The position numbers were made by a program, and so were the translations under genes. From the NCBI GenBank assembly GCA_009839425.1, contig VXPS01000335.1, positions 1 to 33,683 of the forward strand: a stretch of 33,683 nt of DNA. Direction: 5' to 3'. The notes under the pieces are model-generated. The model was not told the DNA's origin and ran no database searches. It saw nothing but the letters and a program-made list of their open reading frames with translations. Origin of the DNA: Chloroflexota bacterium. GTDB taxonomy: Bacteria > Chloroflexota > UBA11872. Shown piece by piece: positions 7,988 to 15,866 of the stretch. The number at the start of each line of letters is the position of its first letter. Positions within the stretch are counted from its first letter, which is position 1.

Positions 7988-8866
7988 TCAGTTCGATCGT
8001 GCGCAATAAGCCAGGCCAACGAGATCGGGACCGACGTGCGCGCCCATGACCGGCGTGAAGCCGGTGACATACAGATCATCCGGCGCCATCTCCCGTCGAA
8101 CCTGCTCAGCCAACTCGTGCGCCTCATCCACCGCCGCCGCGTGGTGGACGGCAACACCCAGGTAGCTCGCGTCGCGAGCTGCCCGCTCAACGTGCTTCGT
8201 TAGCGCACGCAGCGCACGGGCTCGCGAGCCGACGGAGGCACGAAATCGAATACGGCCATGCCGCATGCCAAAGATCGGGGTCGACGGCAATGCGTCGGCC
8301 ACCCGCGCCACCACCCAGGGCACCCGACCCCCGCGCGCCAGGTACTCCAGCGAACCCAGCAAGGCCACCACCCCGCTATCGTCCGCAGCCTCGCGCACGG
8401 TCCGCTCGACCGTGTCCAGGTCCGCCCCGGCGCTGGCTGCACGCGCGCCCATTAACACTGGAAACCCGTGCGCCATGGTCGCCGCGCCGGTCTGAATAAC
8501 CCGCACGTACGGCGGTCCGGCGAACTGGCGCGCCGCCATCTCCGCCACCTCGGTCATGGCCGAAATTCGACGGGGAATCGTGGCGCACAGCACGTCCTGC
8601 CCGGCGTCGCGCGCCTTCGCGAACTCGGCGGCATAGGCCGTTGGCGAGGTCGCGCTCGTCGTTGGCAGGTTGGGGTCCGTGGCCAGGCGCTTCCAAAACG
8701 CCTCGTTCGTTATGTCAACCCCATCTCGAAGCTCCTCGCCGTTCCAGACCAGCACGGCGGGCACGATGACAATGCCGTGCGATTCGATTTCGTGAGGTGG
8801 AAGGCAGGCGCTGGAGTCGGTAATCAGCCGGACGCGCCGGTCCTGGTCACGGCCGGTCGCGGTCAA
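7988..8866 (-). CDS. DegV family fatty-acid-binding protein
   Basis: DegV/FakB proteins bind a fatty acid and, in the FakAB system, present it for phosphorylation to acyl-phosphate. The ~292-residue product opens with the family start VRLITDSSACLPP, has LPTTSATSPTAYAAEF (the T-S-x-P substrate loop), LCATIPRRISAMTEVAEMAA, and the lipid-site motif LEYLARGGRVP (family: YLxxGGRI). The start is inferred to be TTG at 8864-8866: a GGAG site lies 8 bases upstream, no closer ATG or GTG exists in frame, and a longer version would add a non-conserved extension within the upstream gene. It overlaps the PlsY-like gene by 20 bases. No FakA kinase is visible in the window. Confidence 0.88.
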   Translation of the reverse strand: MTATGRDQDRRVRLITDSSACLPPHEIESHGIVIVPAVLVWNGEELRDGVDITNEAFWKRLATDPNLPTTSATSPTAYAAEFAKARDAGQDVLCATIPRRISAMTEVAEMAARQFAGPPYVRVIQTGAATMAHGFPVLMGARAASAGADLDTVERTVREAADDSGVVALLGSLEYLARGGRVPWVVARVADALPSTPIFGMRHGRIRFRASVGSRARALRALTKHVERAARDASYLGVAVHHAAAVDEAHELAEQVRREMAPDDLYVTGFTPVMGAHVGPDLVGLAYCARSN

Positions 8867-9464
8867 GCAGGAATCTCCGCCAGAGCAGCGTGGCCGTGGA
8901 TACGTCGTCCGGCGCATCCGCCTTGCGGTACCCGACCAGCCGGGCGGTTATAAGCAGCGCCAGCAGCGTCCAGCCAGCCAGGCTCAGCGTCAGGGCCGCG
9001 CCCGTCAGGCTCAGCACGATGGCCGTGGCAAAGAAACCGATCAGCGCTCCCGGCGCCGAGTCCTTGATGATCGCCTTGCCCAACACCATCCCCGCAAAGG
9101 CCAGCGCCATGTGCCACGACCCCAATGCGGCCAGCGCGCCGCCGGCCGGTCCAATGCCCCGGCCCCCGCGGAATCGCAGCGTAAAGGGCCACACGTGCCC
9201 GGCCACCGCTACCACGCCCGCCACCGCCGAGACCTCGTAGGTGGCCAGTCGCTGCGCGATGAAGATGGCCAGCGCCGGTTTCAGCGCGTCGGCCAGTCCG
9301 GCGATCGCCCCCGGCACCTTGCCGAGCCGCTCGATGGCTGCGGTCCCGCTGACGCCCCCCGAACCCTCTGCCAGCAAGTCGCGACCGGCCAGCCGGCCGG
9401 CCAGGTACGCGAACGGTACCGACCCGATGGAGTAGGCCAGTAGCAGCACGAGCAGGGTCGTCAT
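8847..9464 (-). CDS. PlsY-family (acyl-phosphate:glycerol-3-phosphate acyltransferase) membrane protein, divergent
   Basis: PlsY transfers an acyl chain from acyl-phosphate to glycerol-3-phosphate in the membrane. The 205-residue product has the family's size, its several membrane helices, and its opening AYSIGSVPFAYLAGRLAGRDL. Motif 1, normally GSGN.GATN, reads GSGGVSGTAA; motif 2, normally GH..P...FKGGKG.AT, reads GHVWPFTLRFRGGRGIGPAG; and the C-terminal HRENI-type motif is absent (YRKADAPDD instead). It is therefore a PlsY homologue that may not be a functional acyltransferase, or may use another substrate. The ATG overlaps the relA stop (ATGA). Its neighbour DegV, a fatty-acid carrier family, fits an acyl-phosphate context. 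Confidence 0.8.
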   Translation of the reverse strand: MTTLLVLLLAYSIGSVPFAYLAGRLAGRDLLAEGSGGVSGTAAIERLGKVPGAIAGLADALKPALAIFIAQRLATYEVSAVAGVVAVAGHVWPFTLRFRGGRGIGPAGGALAALGSWHMALAFAGMVLGKAIIKDSAPGALIGFFATAIVLSLTGAALTLSLAGWTLLALLITARLVGYRKADAPDDVSTATLLWRRFLLDRDRP

Positions 9465-11899
9465 TGGCCGTTCCGGCGCGCCGCCGCCTCGCGTGATCGA
9501 TTGCGACGGACGCCGGCCGTATCGCGGGCGACCGAATACACGCTCGGAATTGTCTCCAGGCGCCGCATCAGCCGAGCCATTTGGCCGACGCTGCCCATGC
9601 CCACCGTAATCCGCATGGTGGCCTGGCGCTGCCGGTTGGTGTGCACGTTCGCGGAGGTGATGTTCAGACCCTCGTCGCGAATCACGCCGGTCACGTCGTG
9701 GGTCAGGCCTTCGCGGTCGTCAGCCTGAATGAGTATCTGCACGGGCAGGAGTTGGCTCGTCTCGTCGATCCACCAGACGCGTACGCGGGCACCCGGCAGC
9801 CGGCTACCGGCTCGGCAGCGAGATCGATGCACTTCAATGCCCTGGTCCGCGGCGATGCCGTTGATCTTCATCCCCGGCCTTGGCTTGCAGCAGGCGCCCA
9901 GCCGGATCGGCAGGTCAAGGTCTGCGCCGACCAGCTGGCCGCCCCACTCCACCTCCACCAGTCGCTCGGGCTCGCGGACGTTCTGGACGTTGGCGCAGTT
10001 CATGCGGTGCACGCTGATCCCGTGGCCACGGGTAATGAACCCAACGATCTCGTCCCCCGGCAGCGGATTGCAGCACGAGGCCACGCGCGTGAGCAGATTG
10101 CCGACCCCAAGGACGCGAACCAGGGGCTGCACGTCTCGCACCGACGGCTGCTCCGCTGGCAGCGGCTCAACGTCGGCCTCTTCCACCTCCTCGGTCAGTT
10201 TGAGACGGTTGATGACCTGCGGAACCGTGGTCGCTCCATAACCCACGCCCGCCAGCAGGCTGTCCACGTCGCGGTAGCCCAGGTCGGCCGCCACCGGCTG
10301 CAAACCCTCACCCGGCAGCTGCGAGATGCGCCCCTGGCCCAGGCGCCGCAGTTCCCGCTCCAGCAGTTCCTTGCCCGACTCGATGTTCTCGGCGCGCTGG
10401 CGCCGCTTGAACCACTGCCGAATCTTGTCCCGCGCATGCGCCGTATGCACCAGCGACACCCAGTTGCGGCTGGGACCCTGGCTGTTGCTGCTGGTCAGGA
10501 TTTCCAGCACGTCGCCGTTCTGCAGTTGGTACTCCAATGGCACCAGGCGGCCGTTCACCTTGGCGCCAATACACGTGTGGCCGATGTCCGTGTGGATGCG
10601 GTAGGCGAAGTCCAGCGGCGTGCTGCCGGCCGGAAAGTCCTTGATCTCGCCGCGCGGCGTAAACACGAAGACCGTGTCGCTGAAGAAGTCGGTCTTCACC
10701 GCGTCCACGAACGACCCGGCGGTCTCCTCGTCGGCCTGCCAGGTCAGAATCTGGCGCACCCAGGCCAGCTTTTCAGAGAAGTCTTCCTCACCGTCGTGAT
10801 CGCCGGCCTTGTACCGCCAGTGCGCCGCGACGCCATATTCCGAAGCCGCGTGCATCTCGTGGGTCCGGATCTGAATCTCGATCGGCCGCGCGTCCGGCCC
10901 CAGCACGGCAGTGTGCAGCGAGCGGTAGCCGTTTTCCTTTGGCGCCGAGATGTAGTCGTCGAACTCGGCCGGGATATGCCGCCAGGCACCGTGCACCACC
11001 CCCAGAGCGCTGTAGCAGTCGTGCACGTCATCCACGATCACCCGCACCGCCAGGATGTCGTAGACCTCCTCCAGCGGAACGTTCTTGCGCTGCGTCTTCT
11101 GCTCGATGCTGTAGACGTGTTTAATCCGGCTCTGGATCAGCGCGTCCGTGCCCGCAGTGTCCAGCGCATCCCGCAGCCCCCCGGTGACCGCCTGCACCAC
11201 GTCCTCGCGGGCGGCCCGCTCGGCCAGCAGCCAGCTGGCGATCTCACGGTAGCGCTCGGGCTCCAGCAGCTTGAAGGCGTGATCCTCCAACTGCCAGCGC
11301 CATTCCTCGATTCCCAGCCGGCCCGCCAGCGGGGCGAAGATCTCCAGCGTGTCGCTGGCGTAGCGTTCGCGCTTTTCCGGCCGATACACGTGCGCGGTCT
11401 GCAGGTTGTGCAGGCGGTCGGCCAGCTTGATCAGCACGACGCGGATATCCCGCGCCATAGCCAGGAAGACCTTGCGCAGATTCTGAGCCTGGCGATCGTC
11501 CAGGCTTACGACCGTGATGTCGTCCAGCTTGGTCACGCCGTCCACCAACTCGGCCACGCCGGAGCCGAACCTGGACCGAATCGTCCCGATATCCACGCTG
11601 GTGTCTTCCACGCAGTCGTGCAGCAGGGCGGCGGCCACGGTGTCGGGATCCAGGTGCAGGTTGGCCAGCATCAGGGCCACGCTGATGGGATGCTGGACGA
11701 ACGGTTCGCCGGTGAGTCGCCGCTGCCCGTCGTGGGCCCGCTCGGCCAACTCGGCCGCCCTGCGAATCAGGCGCTCGGCAGCCGGCACGGCATCGGCTGG
11801 CGTGTAGGAACGCACCTCGTCGAGCAAGTCGTCGAGCGTGGTCTCCGTCCGGCCCGTGCCCACCATGGGCGCCAGCGTGGCCGTGACCGATGAGGGCAC
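9461..11899 (-). CDS. rel: RelA/SpoT-type (p)ppGpp synthetase/hydrolase with duplicated zinc-finger domain
   Basis: Long RSH protein making and probably degrading (p)ppGpp, the stringent-response alarmone. Of ~812 residues: HD hydrolase domain with PFVQHP at 66-71 and LLHDCVEDT at 92-100; KLADRLHNLQTA 158-169; synthetase domain with YDILAVRV 280-287, the EXDD motif EFDD at 312-315, and YRSLHT 325-330; TGS domain with VFVFTPRGEIKDFPAGSTPLDFAY 410-433; helical region; a first CC...HR..C finger (Cys609-610, His631, Cys635); a second, similarly spaced one (Cys670-671, His691, Cys695); then a C-terminal ACT-type domain from about 718. Most family members are 720-750 residues; the second finger accounts for much of the excess. 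Start GTG at 11897-11899 follows an AAAGGAG site by 5 bases. Confidence 0.95.
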   Translation of the reverse strand: MPSSVTATLAPMVGTGRTETTLDDLLDEVRSYTPADAVPAAERLIRRAAELAERAHDGQRRLTGEPFVQHPISVALMLANLHLDPDTVAAALLHDCVEDTSVDIGTIRSRFGSGVAELVDGVTKLDDITVVSLDDRQAQNLRKVFLAMARDIRVVLIKLADRLHNLQTAHVYRPEKRERYASDTLEIFAPLAGRLGIEEWRWQLEDHAFKLLEPERYREIASWLLAERAAREDVVQAVTGGLRDALDTAGTDALIQSRIKHVYSIEQKTQRKNVPLEEVYDILAVRVIVDDVHDCYSALGVVHGAWRHIPAEFDDYISAPKENGYRSLHTAVLGPDARPIEIQIRTHEMHAASEYGVAAHWRYKAGDHDGEEDFSEKLAWVRQILTWQADEETAGSFVDAVKTDFFSDTVFVFTPRGEIKDFPAGSTPLDFAYRIHTDIGHTCIGAKVNGRLVPLEYQLQNGDVLEILTSSNSQGPSRNWVSLVHTAHARDKIRQWFKRRQRAENIESGKELLERELRRLGQGRISQLPGEGLQPVAADLGYRDVDSLLAGVGYGATTVPQVINRLKLTEEVEEADVEPLPAEQPSVRDVQPLVRVLGVGNLLTRVASCCNPLPGDEIVGFITRGHGISVHRMNCANVQNVREPERLVEVEWGGQLVGADLDLPIRLGACCKPRPGMKINGIAADQGIEVHRSRCRAGSRLPGARVRVWWIDETSQLLPVQILIQADDREGLTHDVTGVIRDEGLNITSANVHTNRQRQATMRITVGMGSVGQMARLMRRLETIPSVYSVARDTAGVRRNRSREAAARRNGQ

Positions 11900-11919
11900 G
11901 ATGACTCCTTTATCCGCCG

Positions 11920-13629
11920 CTACGCCGACCGCAGCCGGATGTCGTCCACCAGCATCTGCAACAGAGTCTCGCCGCGGAAGCTGCGCAGGCTCAACCTGAA
12001 CGCAACGTCCACGCAACGTCCGCGTTCAAGCACCGGCTGCTGGTCGCCATGGCGAAACCAGATGGCCTCCACATTGCGCGCCAGTTCCTCGAATTGCAGT
12101 ACCACGTGATCCTCACCCACCAGCCGGGTGTTTTGGATGCGTACATTCTCTACGACTAGGCGCGGCTCTTCATGTTCCTGCCCCCAGGGCCCCAGCGACT
12201 CCAGCGCCTGGTAGGTCTCCCACGAGATGGTGCGCGGATACACGCGGCCGTCCGCGCGCAGGCGCGGCCCCGTGAACTCAGGCAGATCGAGGCTGGCGAT
12301 GGCCTGTGCCAGGCCGCGTCGCAGCGCGTTGACGTTGTGCGGCAGCACCGAGAATCCCGCGGCGCCGGCATGACCGCCCCAGCCTTCCAGCCAGTCGGCT
12401 TGCCGCTTCAGCAGATCGCGGAGGTTGAATCCGTCGGGCGCTCGCGCCGAGCCGTGCACCAGCCCGTCAATCTCGGCGCCGATAAACGCGGGCGCGCCAA
12501 ACTCCTCGCTCAGGCGCGAGGCGGCCAGCCCAACCACGCCTGGCGCGAATCCCGGATCGGCGGCCAGAATCACCGGGCTGCCATTGACCATCGCCCGCGC
12601 TGCGTCCACCACGTCCTGGGTCAACCGGCGCCGCTCGGCGTTGAGCTCGTTCAGTTCATCCGCGAGCTCCGCGGCCCGCACCGGATGCCGGGCCTGCAGC
12701 AATTCCAGGGCCAGTTGTGGGCTGGCAATCCGGCCGGCGGCGTTGAGCCGCGGCGCCAGCGCGAAGGCAATGTCGTCCGACCTGATCGCCTCCGGCGTGC
12801 GCCGAGCCGCGTCGGCCAGCGCCCGTAAACCGGGGCGCGGCGAGGCCCGCATCCACTCCAAACCTTCCATCACGTAAGCCCGGTTCTCGTCCGTCAGTGG
12901 CGCAACGTCGGCCACCGTGCCCAGCGCCACCAGGTCCAGGAAGCGCTCGGGGTCCGGAAGTTGCTCCGGAAACTCGTCGGCCAGCGCCTGCACCAGCTTG
13001 TAGGCCACCCCTACCCCGGACAAACCGCCAAACGGGTACCCGGATCCCGGAACATTGGGGTTGAGCAGCGCCACGGCCCGTGCCGGGCGGGCCTCGGTCG
13101 GATGGTGATCGGTCGCGATCACGTCCATGCCGGCCGCCGTCGCTCGATCGATTTCCTCGTGCGCCGTGGCTCCGCAGTCGACCGTGATGATCAGCGTGGC
13201 GCGTTCCCTGGCAACGGCGTCGATCGCGCCGGCGTTGAGCCCGTAGCCTTCGGTCAGCCGCTCCGGGATGTACGGAAAGGCGTCCAGCCCCAGCGCCTCG
13301 GCGGTTTCCAACAGCATCGCGGTGGCGCTGACGCCATCCACGTCGTAGTCGCCATAAATGCACACGCGCTCGCGCTTCCGCATCGCCTGCCCGATGCGCG
13401 CCACGGCCAGGTGCATTTCGTCGAGAAGATAGGGATCGTGCGGTGGCAGTGGACCGAGCAGGAACTCATGCAGCTTCTCGGCTGTGTCGTGCCCGCGGTT
13501 GTGGAGCACCTGGACCGCCAGCGGCGGAAGCTCGTCCAGCGCAGTAAACAGCGCGGCCGGCGCGCGCGGCGCGATGTCCCACACCGCCCCCGTGAGACTG
13601 CGCCTGGGATCGTCGCGCGTGTCAGCCAC
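11920..13629 (-). CDS. recJ: Single-stranded-DNA-specific exonuclease RecJ
   Basis: 5'-to-3' single-strand DNA exonuclease used in recombination and repair. The 569-residue product shows the DHH-superfamily metal motifs in order: GDYDVDG at 93-99, TVDCGAT 149-154, ATDHHPTEA 172-180, VALGTVADVAPL 234-245; then the DHHA1 domain with RLNAAGRI 294-301 and GGHAGAAGF 418-426; and a C-terminal OB-like domain from about 455. The length is that of the standard bacterial enzyme. The start is GTG at 13627-13629; an in-frame TAG four codons upstream leaves little choice. It is the first gene of the minus-strand run and sits 20 bases ahead of the rel gene. A divergent oxidoreductase gene begins 75 bases away. 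Confidence 0.96.
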   Translation of the reverse strand: MADTRDDPRRSLTGAVWDIAPRAPAALFTALDELPPLAVQVLHNRGHDTAEKLHEFLLGPLPPHDPYLLDEMHLAVARIGQAMRKRERVCIYGDYDVDGVSATAMLLETAEALGLDAFPYIPERLTEGYGLNAGAIDAVARERATLIITVDCGATAHEEIDRATAAGMDVIATDHHPTEARPARAVALLNPNVPGSGYPFGGLSGVGVAYKLVQALADEFPEQLPDPERFLDLVALGTVADVAPLTDENRAYVMEGLEWMRASPRPGLRALADAARRTPEAIRSDDIAFALAPRLNAAGRIASPQLALELLQARHPVRAAELADELNELNAERRRLTQDVVDAARAMVNGSPVILAADPGFAPGVVGLAASRLSEEFGAPAFIGAEIDGLVHGSARAPDGFNLRDLLKRQADWLEGWGGHAGAAGFSVLPHNVNALRRGLAQAIASLDLPEFTGPRLRADGRVYPRTISWETYQALESLGPWGQEHEEPRLVVENVRIQNTRLVGEDHVVLQFEELARNVEAIWFRHGDQQPVLERGRCVDVAFRLSLRSFRGETLLQMLVDDIRLRSA

Positions 13630-13703
13630 CCCGCCAGCCTAACCAGTCGCCCACGCCCGGCGCGATACCCTGCTGCGGACTGCCCCGCGCTGGGAGCCGC
13701 TGC

Positions 13704-14576
13704 ATGAACCTCGCGATTATCGGCGCCGATAGCACGCATACCGAAAATTTCGCCGGCATCATCAACCGCGGGCTGGCCGGCCCCGGCCTGCGCGTCACCC
13801 GGCTCTGGGGCGCCAACCCCGATCAGGCCCGCGCCAAGGCGCTGGAAACCGGTATTGACAAGGTGGTCGACGCACCGGAACAGGCCATGCAGGACGTGGA
13901 CGCCGTGCTGGTGCTCAACCGCTGGGGCCCCGATCACTTCGCGCCGGCCATGCAGGCGGTGGACCGTGGCCTGCCCTTGTTTGTCGATAAGCCGCTGTGC
14001 GACGACCCGCAGGAGGCCGTCACGCTGGTCCGCGCGGCTGCCGCCGCCGGCGTGCCGCTGACTTCCGCGTCCGCCGTGCGCTACGACCGCGCCATCCGCC
14101 AGCTGCTGGAGCGCCTGGCCGACCTGGGCCGCACGCGCTCGATCATGTTCACCCTGCCCCAGAACTGGCAGCTTTACGGTGTCCACGCCGTGGACGTGAT
14201 GCACGCCGTGTTCGGCGTCGGCGCCGAGGACGTCACGTCCGTTCGAGGTGAATTGGGCGACGTGGTGACCATCCGCTGGCCCGACGGCCAGGTCGGCATC
14301 GCCAACCAGGCGCGCGAGGCCTGGATGGGCATGCTCTGCGTCGCCCTCGGGGAAAACGGCTGGACCCACGCCGACATGCCCGGGGATGACACGATCGACG
14401 GCTTCCCGCGCATGTATCTGGAGAGCATTAAGCAGTTCCTGGCGATGCTGAAGAGTGGCGAGCCGCCGATCAGCAACGAGGAAATGGTGGACGTGATACG
14501 CGTGGTGGCGGCAGCTGAGCGCTCGGCAACCTCCGACTCCCGGCGCGTGCCCGTGGCCGAGATGCCTGCGCTCTAG
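13704..14576 (+). CDS. Gfo/Idh/MocA family oxidoreductase
   Basis: NAD(P)-dependent sugar- or inositol-type dehydrogenase family. 290 residues: N-terminal Rossmann fold beginning MNLAIIGADSTHTENFAGII, with VDAVLVLNRWGPDHF and the dinucleotide/catalytic segment LFVDKPLCDDPQEA, where the family usually has EKP (here DKP). A later GVHAVDVMH segment gives the H..D pair often used in catalysis. The C-terminal half is shorter than in typical 330-380-residue members. The ATG has a GGGAG site 7 bases upstream. No substrate can be assigned; nearby fucosidase and rhamnosidase genes suggest a deoxysugar or its derivative. Codon use looks like its neighbours. Confidence 0.88.
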   Translation: MNLAIIGADSTHTENFAGIINRGLAGPGLRVTRLWGANPDQARAKALETGIDKVVDAPEQAMQDVDAVLVLNRWGPDHFAPAMQAVDRGLPLFVDKPLCDDPQEAVTLVRAAAAAGVPLTSASAVRYDRAIRQLLERLADLGRTRSIMFTLPQNWQLYGVHAVDVMHAVFGVGAEDVTSVRGELGDVVTIRWPDGQVGIANQAREAWMGMLCVALGENGWTHADMPGDDTIDGFPRMYLESIKQFLAMLKSGEPPISNEEMVDVIRVVAAAERSATSDSRRVPVAEMPAL

Positions 14577-15053
14577 CTGTACTGACCACAGACATGGTGA
14601 GACACCGCTGACGGGCAGCTGACCGTTGAGGGAGCCGGAGATCGCCGTCGGTCTTGCCACCGTAGCCAGCCGACGAGCGCGCGCCGGCGGTGGGCGCTGG
14701 AGGCGTAGGCTCAACGCCGCGGCAGGGTTTGGATGATGCGCTCCGCTCGGCCGGTCGCGCCGGGCGTGGTCGCGGCGCGGGCCGTGGTGCCGCAGCTCGT
14801 GCGTGGTACACCGCCGCTGCCACGCGTGCGAGCGACAGCCGGGGTGGGCGTCGGCACTCACCTCCCGCACCGGGACGCCCTGCGACCCGGCACTCGATCA
14901 GCGCGCGATCGAGCAAGGCCAGGGCGACGGCTGGACACCGAACCTCGGACGCAACACGCAGCCGTGGCGGCGATCTCGTCGCATCAGCTATCGGAATCTC
15001 CGTCGGGACCTTGATGCTAGTGACCCTAGATCTCGACGGCGATTCCGCAACAG
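14577..15053. other. Non-coding scar between the oxidoreductase and the higA remnant
   Basis: No intact gene. Open frames on both strands are short or of biased composition. The minus strand, read across several frameshifts and at least one stop, matches the C-terminal half of an IS481-type transposase (listed separately). Confidence 0.7.
14597..15024 (-). mobile_element. Decayed IS481-family transposase remnant (C-terminal half)
   Basis: Read on the minus strand from 15024 leftward, fragments in shifting frames line up in the right order with the IS481 DDE integrase core: IADATR (14974-14991, family DDATR), SEVR...ALALLDRAL (~14905-14960), GVPVREVSAD (~14850-14880, family GVPV.EVLTDNG), CRSHAWQRRC...ELRHH (~14785-14837), TGRAERIIQTL (14723-14755, family TNGKAERFIRTL, retaining the catalytic Glu), AYASSAHRRRALVGWLRW (~14657-14710) and GSLNGQLPVS (14607-14636, family GSLGG.PPIS). 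A TGA at 14711-14713 stands where the family has Trp. No terminal inverted repeats or target duplication were found. The element is dead. Confidence 0.6.
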
Positions 15054-15433
15054 TCAGGTGTCCCTTAGGCGTGGAGGCTGGACAGCTAGCGGAGCACCGC
15101 GTTGGGGCGCCCAAGGTCTCGTTGAGTTGGGTGCCCCCAAGCCGGCTAACCGCGCCTCAAGCAACAAAGCCTCAACCTTCATCTGGTCCTCACGCTGGCG
15201 TGCCCTCGCCAGGTCAAATGCCGTCTGGCGGCGTAGCCAGAACTCGGCGTTCGACCAGCCGGCTTTTCGAGTCGAATCGCCATCTCCGGCGAGCCTGCCG
15301 CATGATTACTGAGCACGCGCGACAGCGTGTGACGCCCCACACTCAGCCTGCTCGCGGCATCGATAACATTGAAACCCAGCGGCTCCAGCAAGTTCACCTG
15401 GATGCCGCGAACAGGATGCGGTGGTCTCGTCAT
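15054..15433 (-). pseudogene. higA: HigA-type antitoxin, frameshifted
   Basis: Helix-turn-helix antitoxin of the HigBA type II toxin-antitoxin class. From ATG 15431-15433 the product reads MTRPPHPVRGIQVNLLEPLG, then a Cro/C1-type helix-turn-helix (SRLSVGRHTLSRVLSNHAA) and SPEMAIRLEK, all typical. At the GAAAAG run (15263-15268) the frame breaks: the conserved continuation AGWSNAEFWLRRQTAFDLAR is present one base out of register. As it stands, the original frame ends at 15179 with an unrelated tail; the other frame runs to TGA at 15054 with a long non-conserved tail. No higB toxin gene lies in the 40 bases upstream. One missing A would explain the break, so an assembly or read error is possible, but the adjacent dead transposase favours real decay. 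Confidence 0.7.
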
Positions 15434-15473
15434 CGCTAGTGGCACACCCTACTTGAACGCGGGTAGCCATCCT

Positions 15474-15725
15474 CTATCGGCTCCCGGACCTCCACGCCAT
15501 CTTCATGTACACACCGCCCTGCGCCAGTTCGTCCAGCATCTGTTGCAGCCGGCGCGCCTTCGTCTCTGGTCGCTTGGCCCGATCGATCCAGCCCAGGTAG
15601 TCGTTCCGCTGGTACGGCGGGCGGGCCTGGTACAGCTCCATCAGGCCCGAATCCACCAGAGCGCGTTCAATCTCCGGCGGCATGGGATTGATCGGGCGCG
15701 TCAGGCGCGAAGGACGGTCAGACAT
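15474..15725 (-). CDS. Small YdeI/OmpD-associated (OmdA) domain protein
   Basis: 83 residues from ATG 15723-15725. The segment ARPPYQRNDYLGWIDRAKRP, followed by ETKARRLQQMLDEL, matches the C-terminal OmdA domain of YdeI-like proteins (family R..Y..WI..AKR.ETR..R). Full-length YdeI proteins are ~190 residues; this is the domain alone, ending GGVYMKMAW, a form that occurs as a free-standing protein. Its role is not established; relatives have been linked to resistance to peptides or bacteriocins. There is no strong ribosome site; a GTG two codons upstream (15731) is an alternative start. The gene is divergent from the fucosidase gene and precedes the higA remnant by 40 bases. Confidence 0.7.
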   Translation of the reverse strand: MSDRPSRLTRPINPMPPEIERALVDSGLMELYQARPPYQRNDYLGWIDRAKRPETKARRLQQMLDELAQGGVYMKMAWRSGSR

Positions 15726-15866
15726 TGGCACGCTGGGGATGTTGCCGATCGTCTTCGAGGCTACCGCAGGCCAGCACCGGTGCCCGGAGTCCGAGCCGTC
15801 ATTGCCCAACCTGCACGAACCGTCGCATCCTGCGGAGACTCACCCCCGAAGTCCAAGGACACAGCC

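Noticed and set aside
9581-11893. Long plus-strand open frame of 770 codons antisense to the rel gene
   Set aside because: It mirrors the codon bias of the well-supported rel gene on the other strand, shows no domain, and has a composition (His/Val/Gln/Arg-rich) typical of shadow frames in GC-rich DNA.
13254-14870. Minus-strand 538-codon open frame spanning the oxidoreductase gene and recJ's start
   Set aside because: It is a chance joining of the transposase remnant, the antisense of the oxidoreductase and an out-of-frame part of recJ.
14990-15024. VTSIKVPTEI on the minus strand, read as the start of a ribbon-helix-helix antitoxin
   Set aside because: The downstream fragments fit an IS481 transposase in order and spacing, which explains the region better than a second decayed antitoxin.
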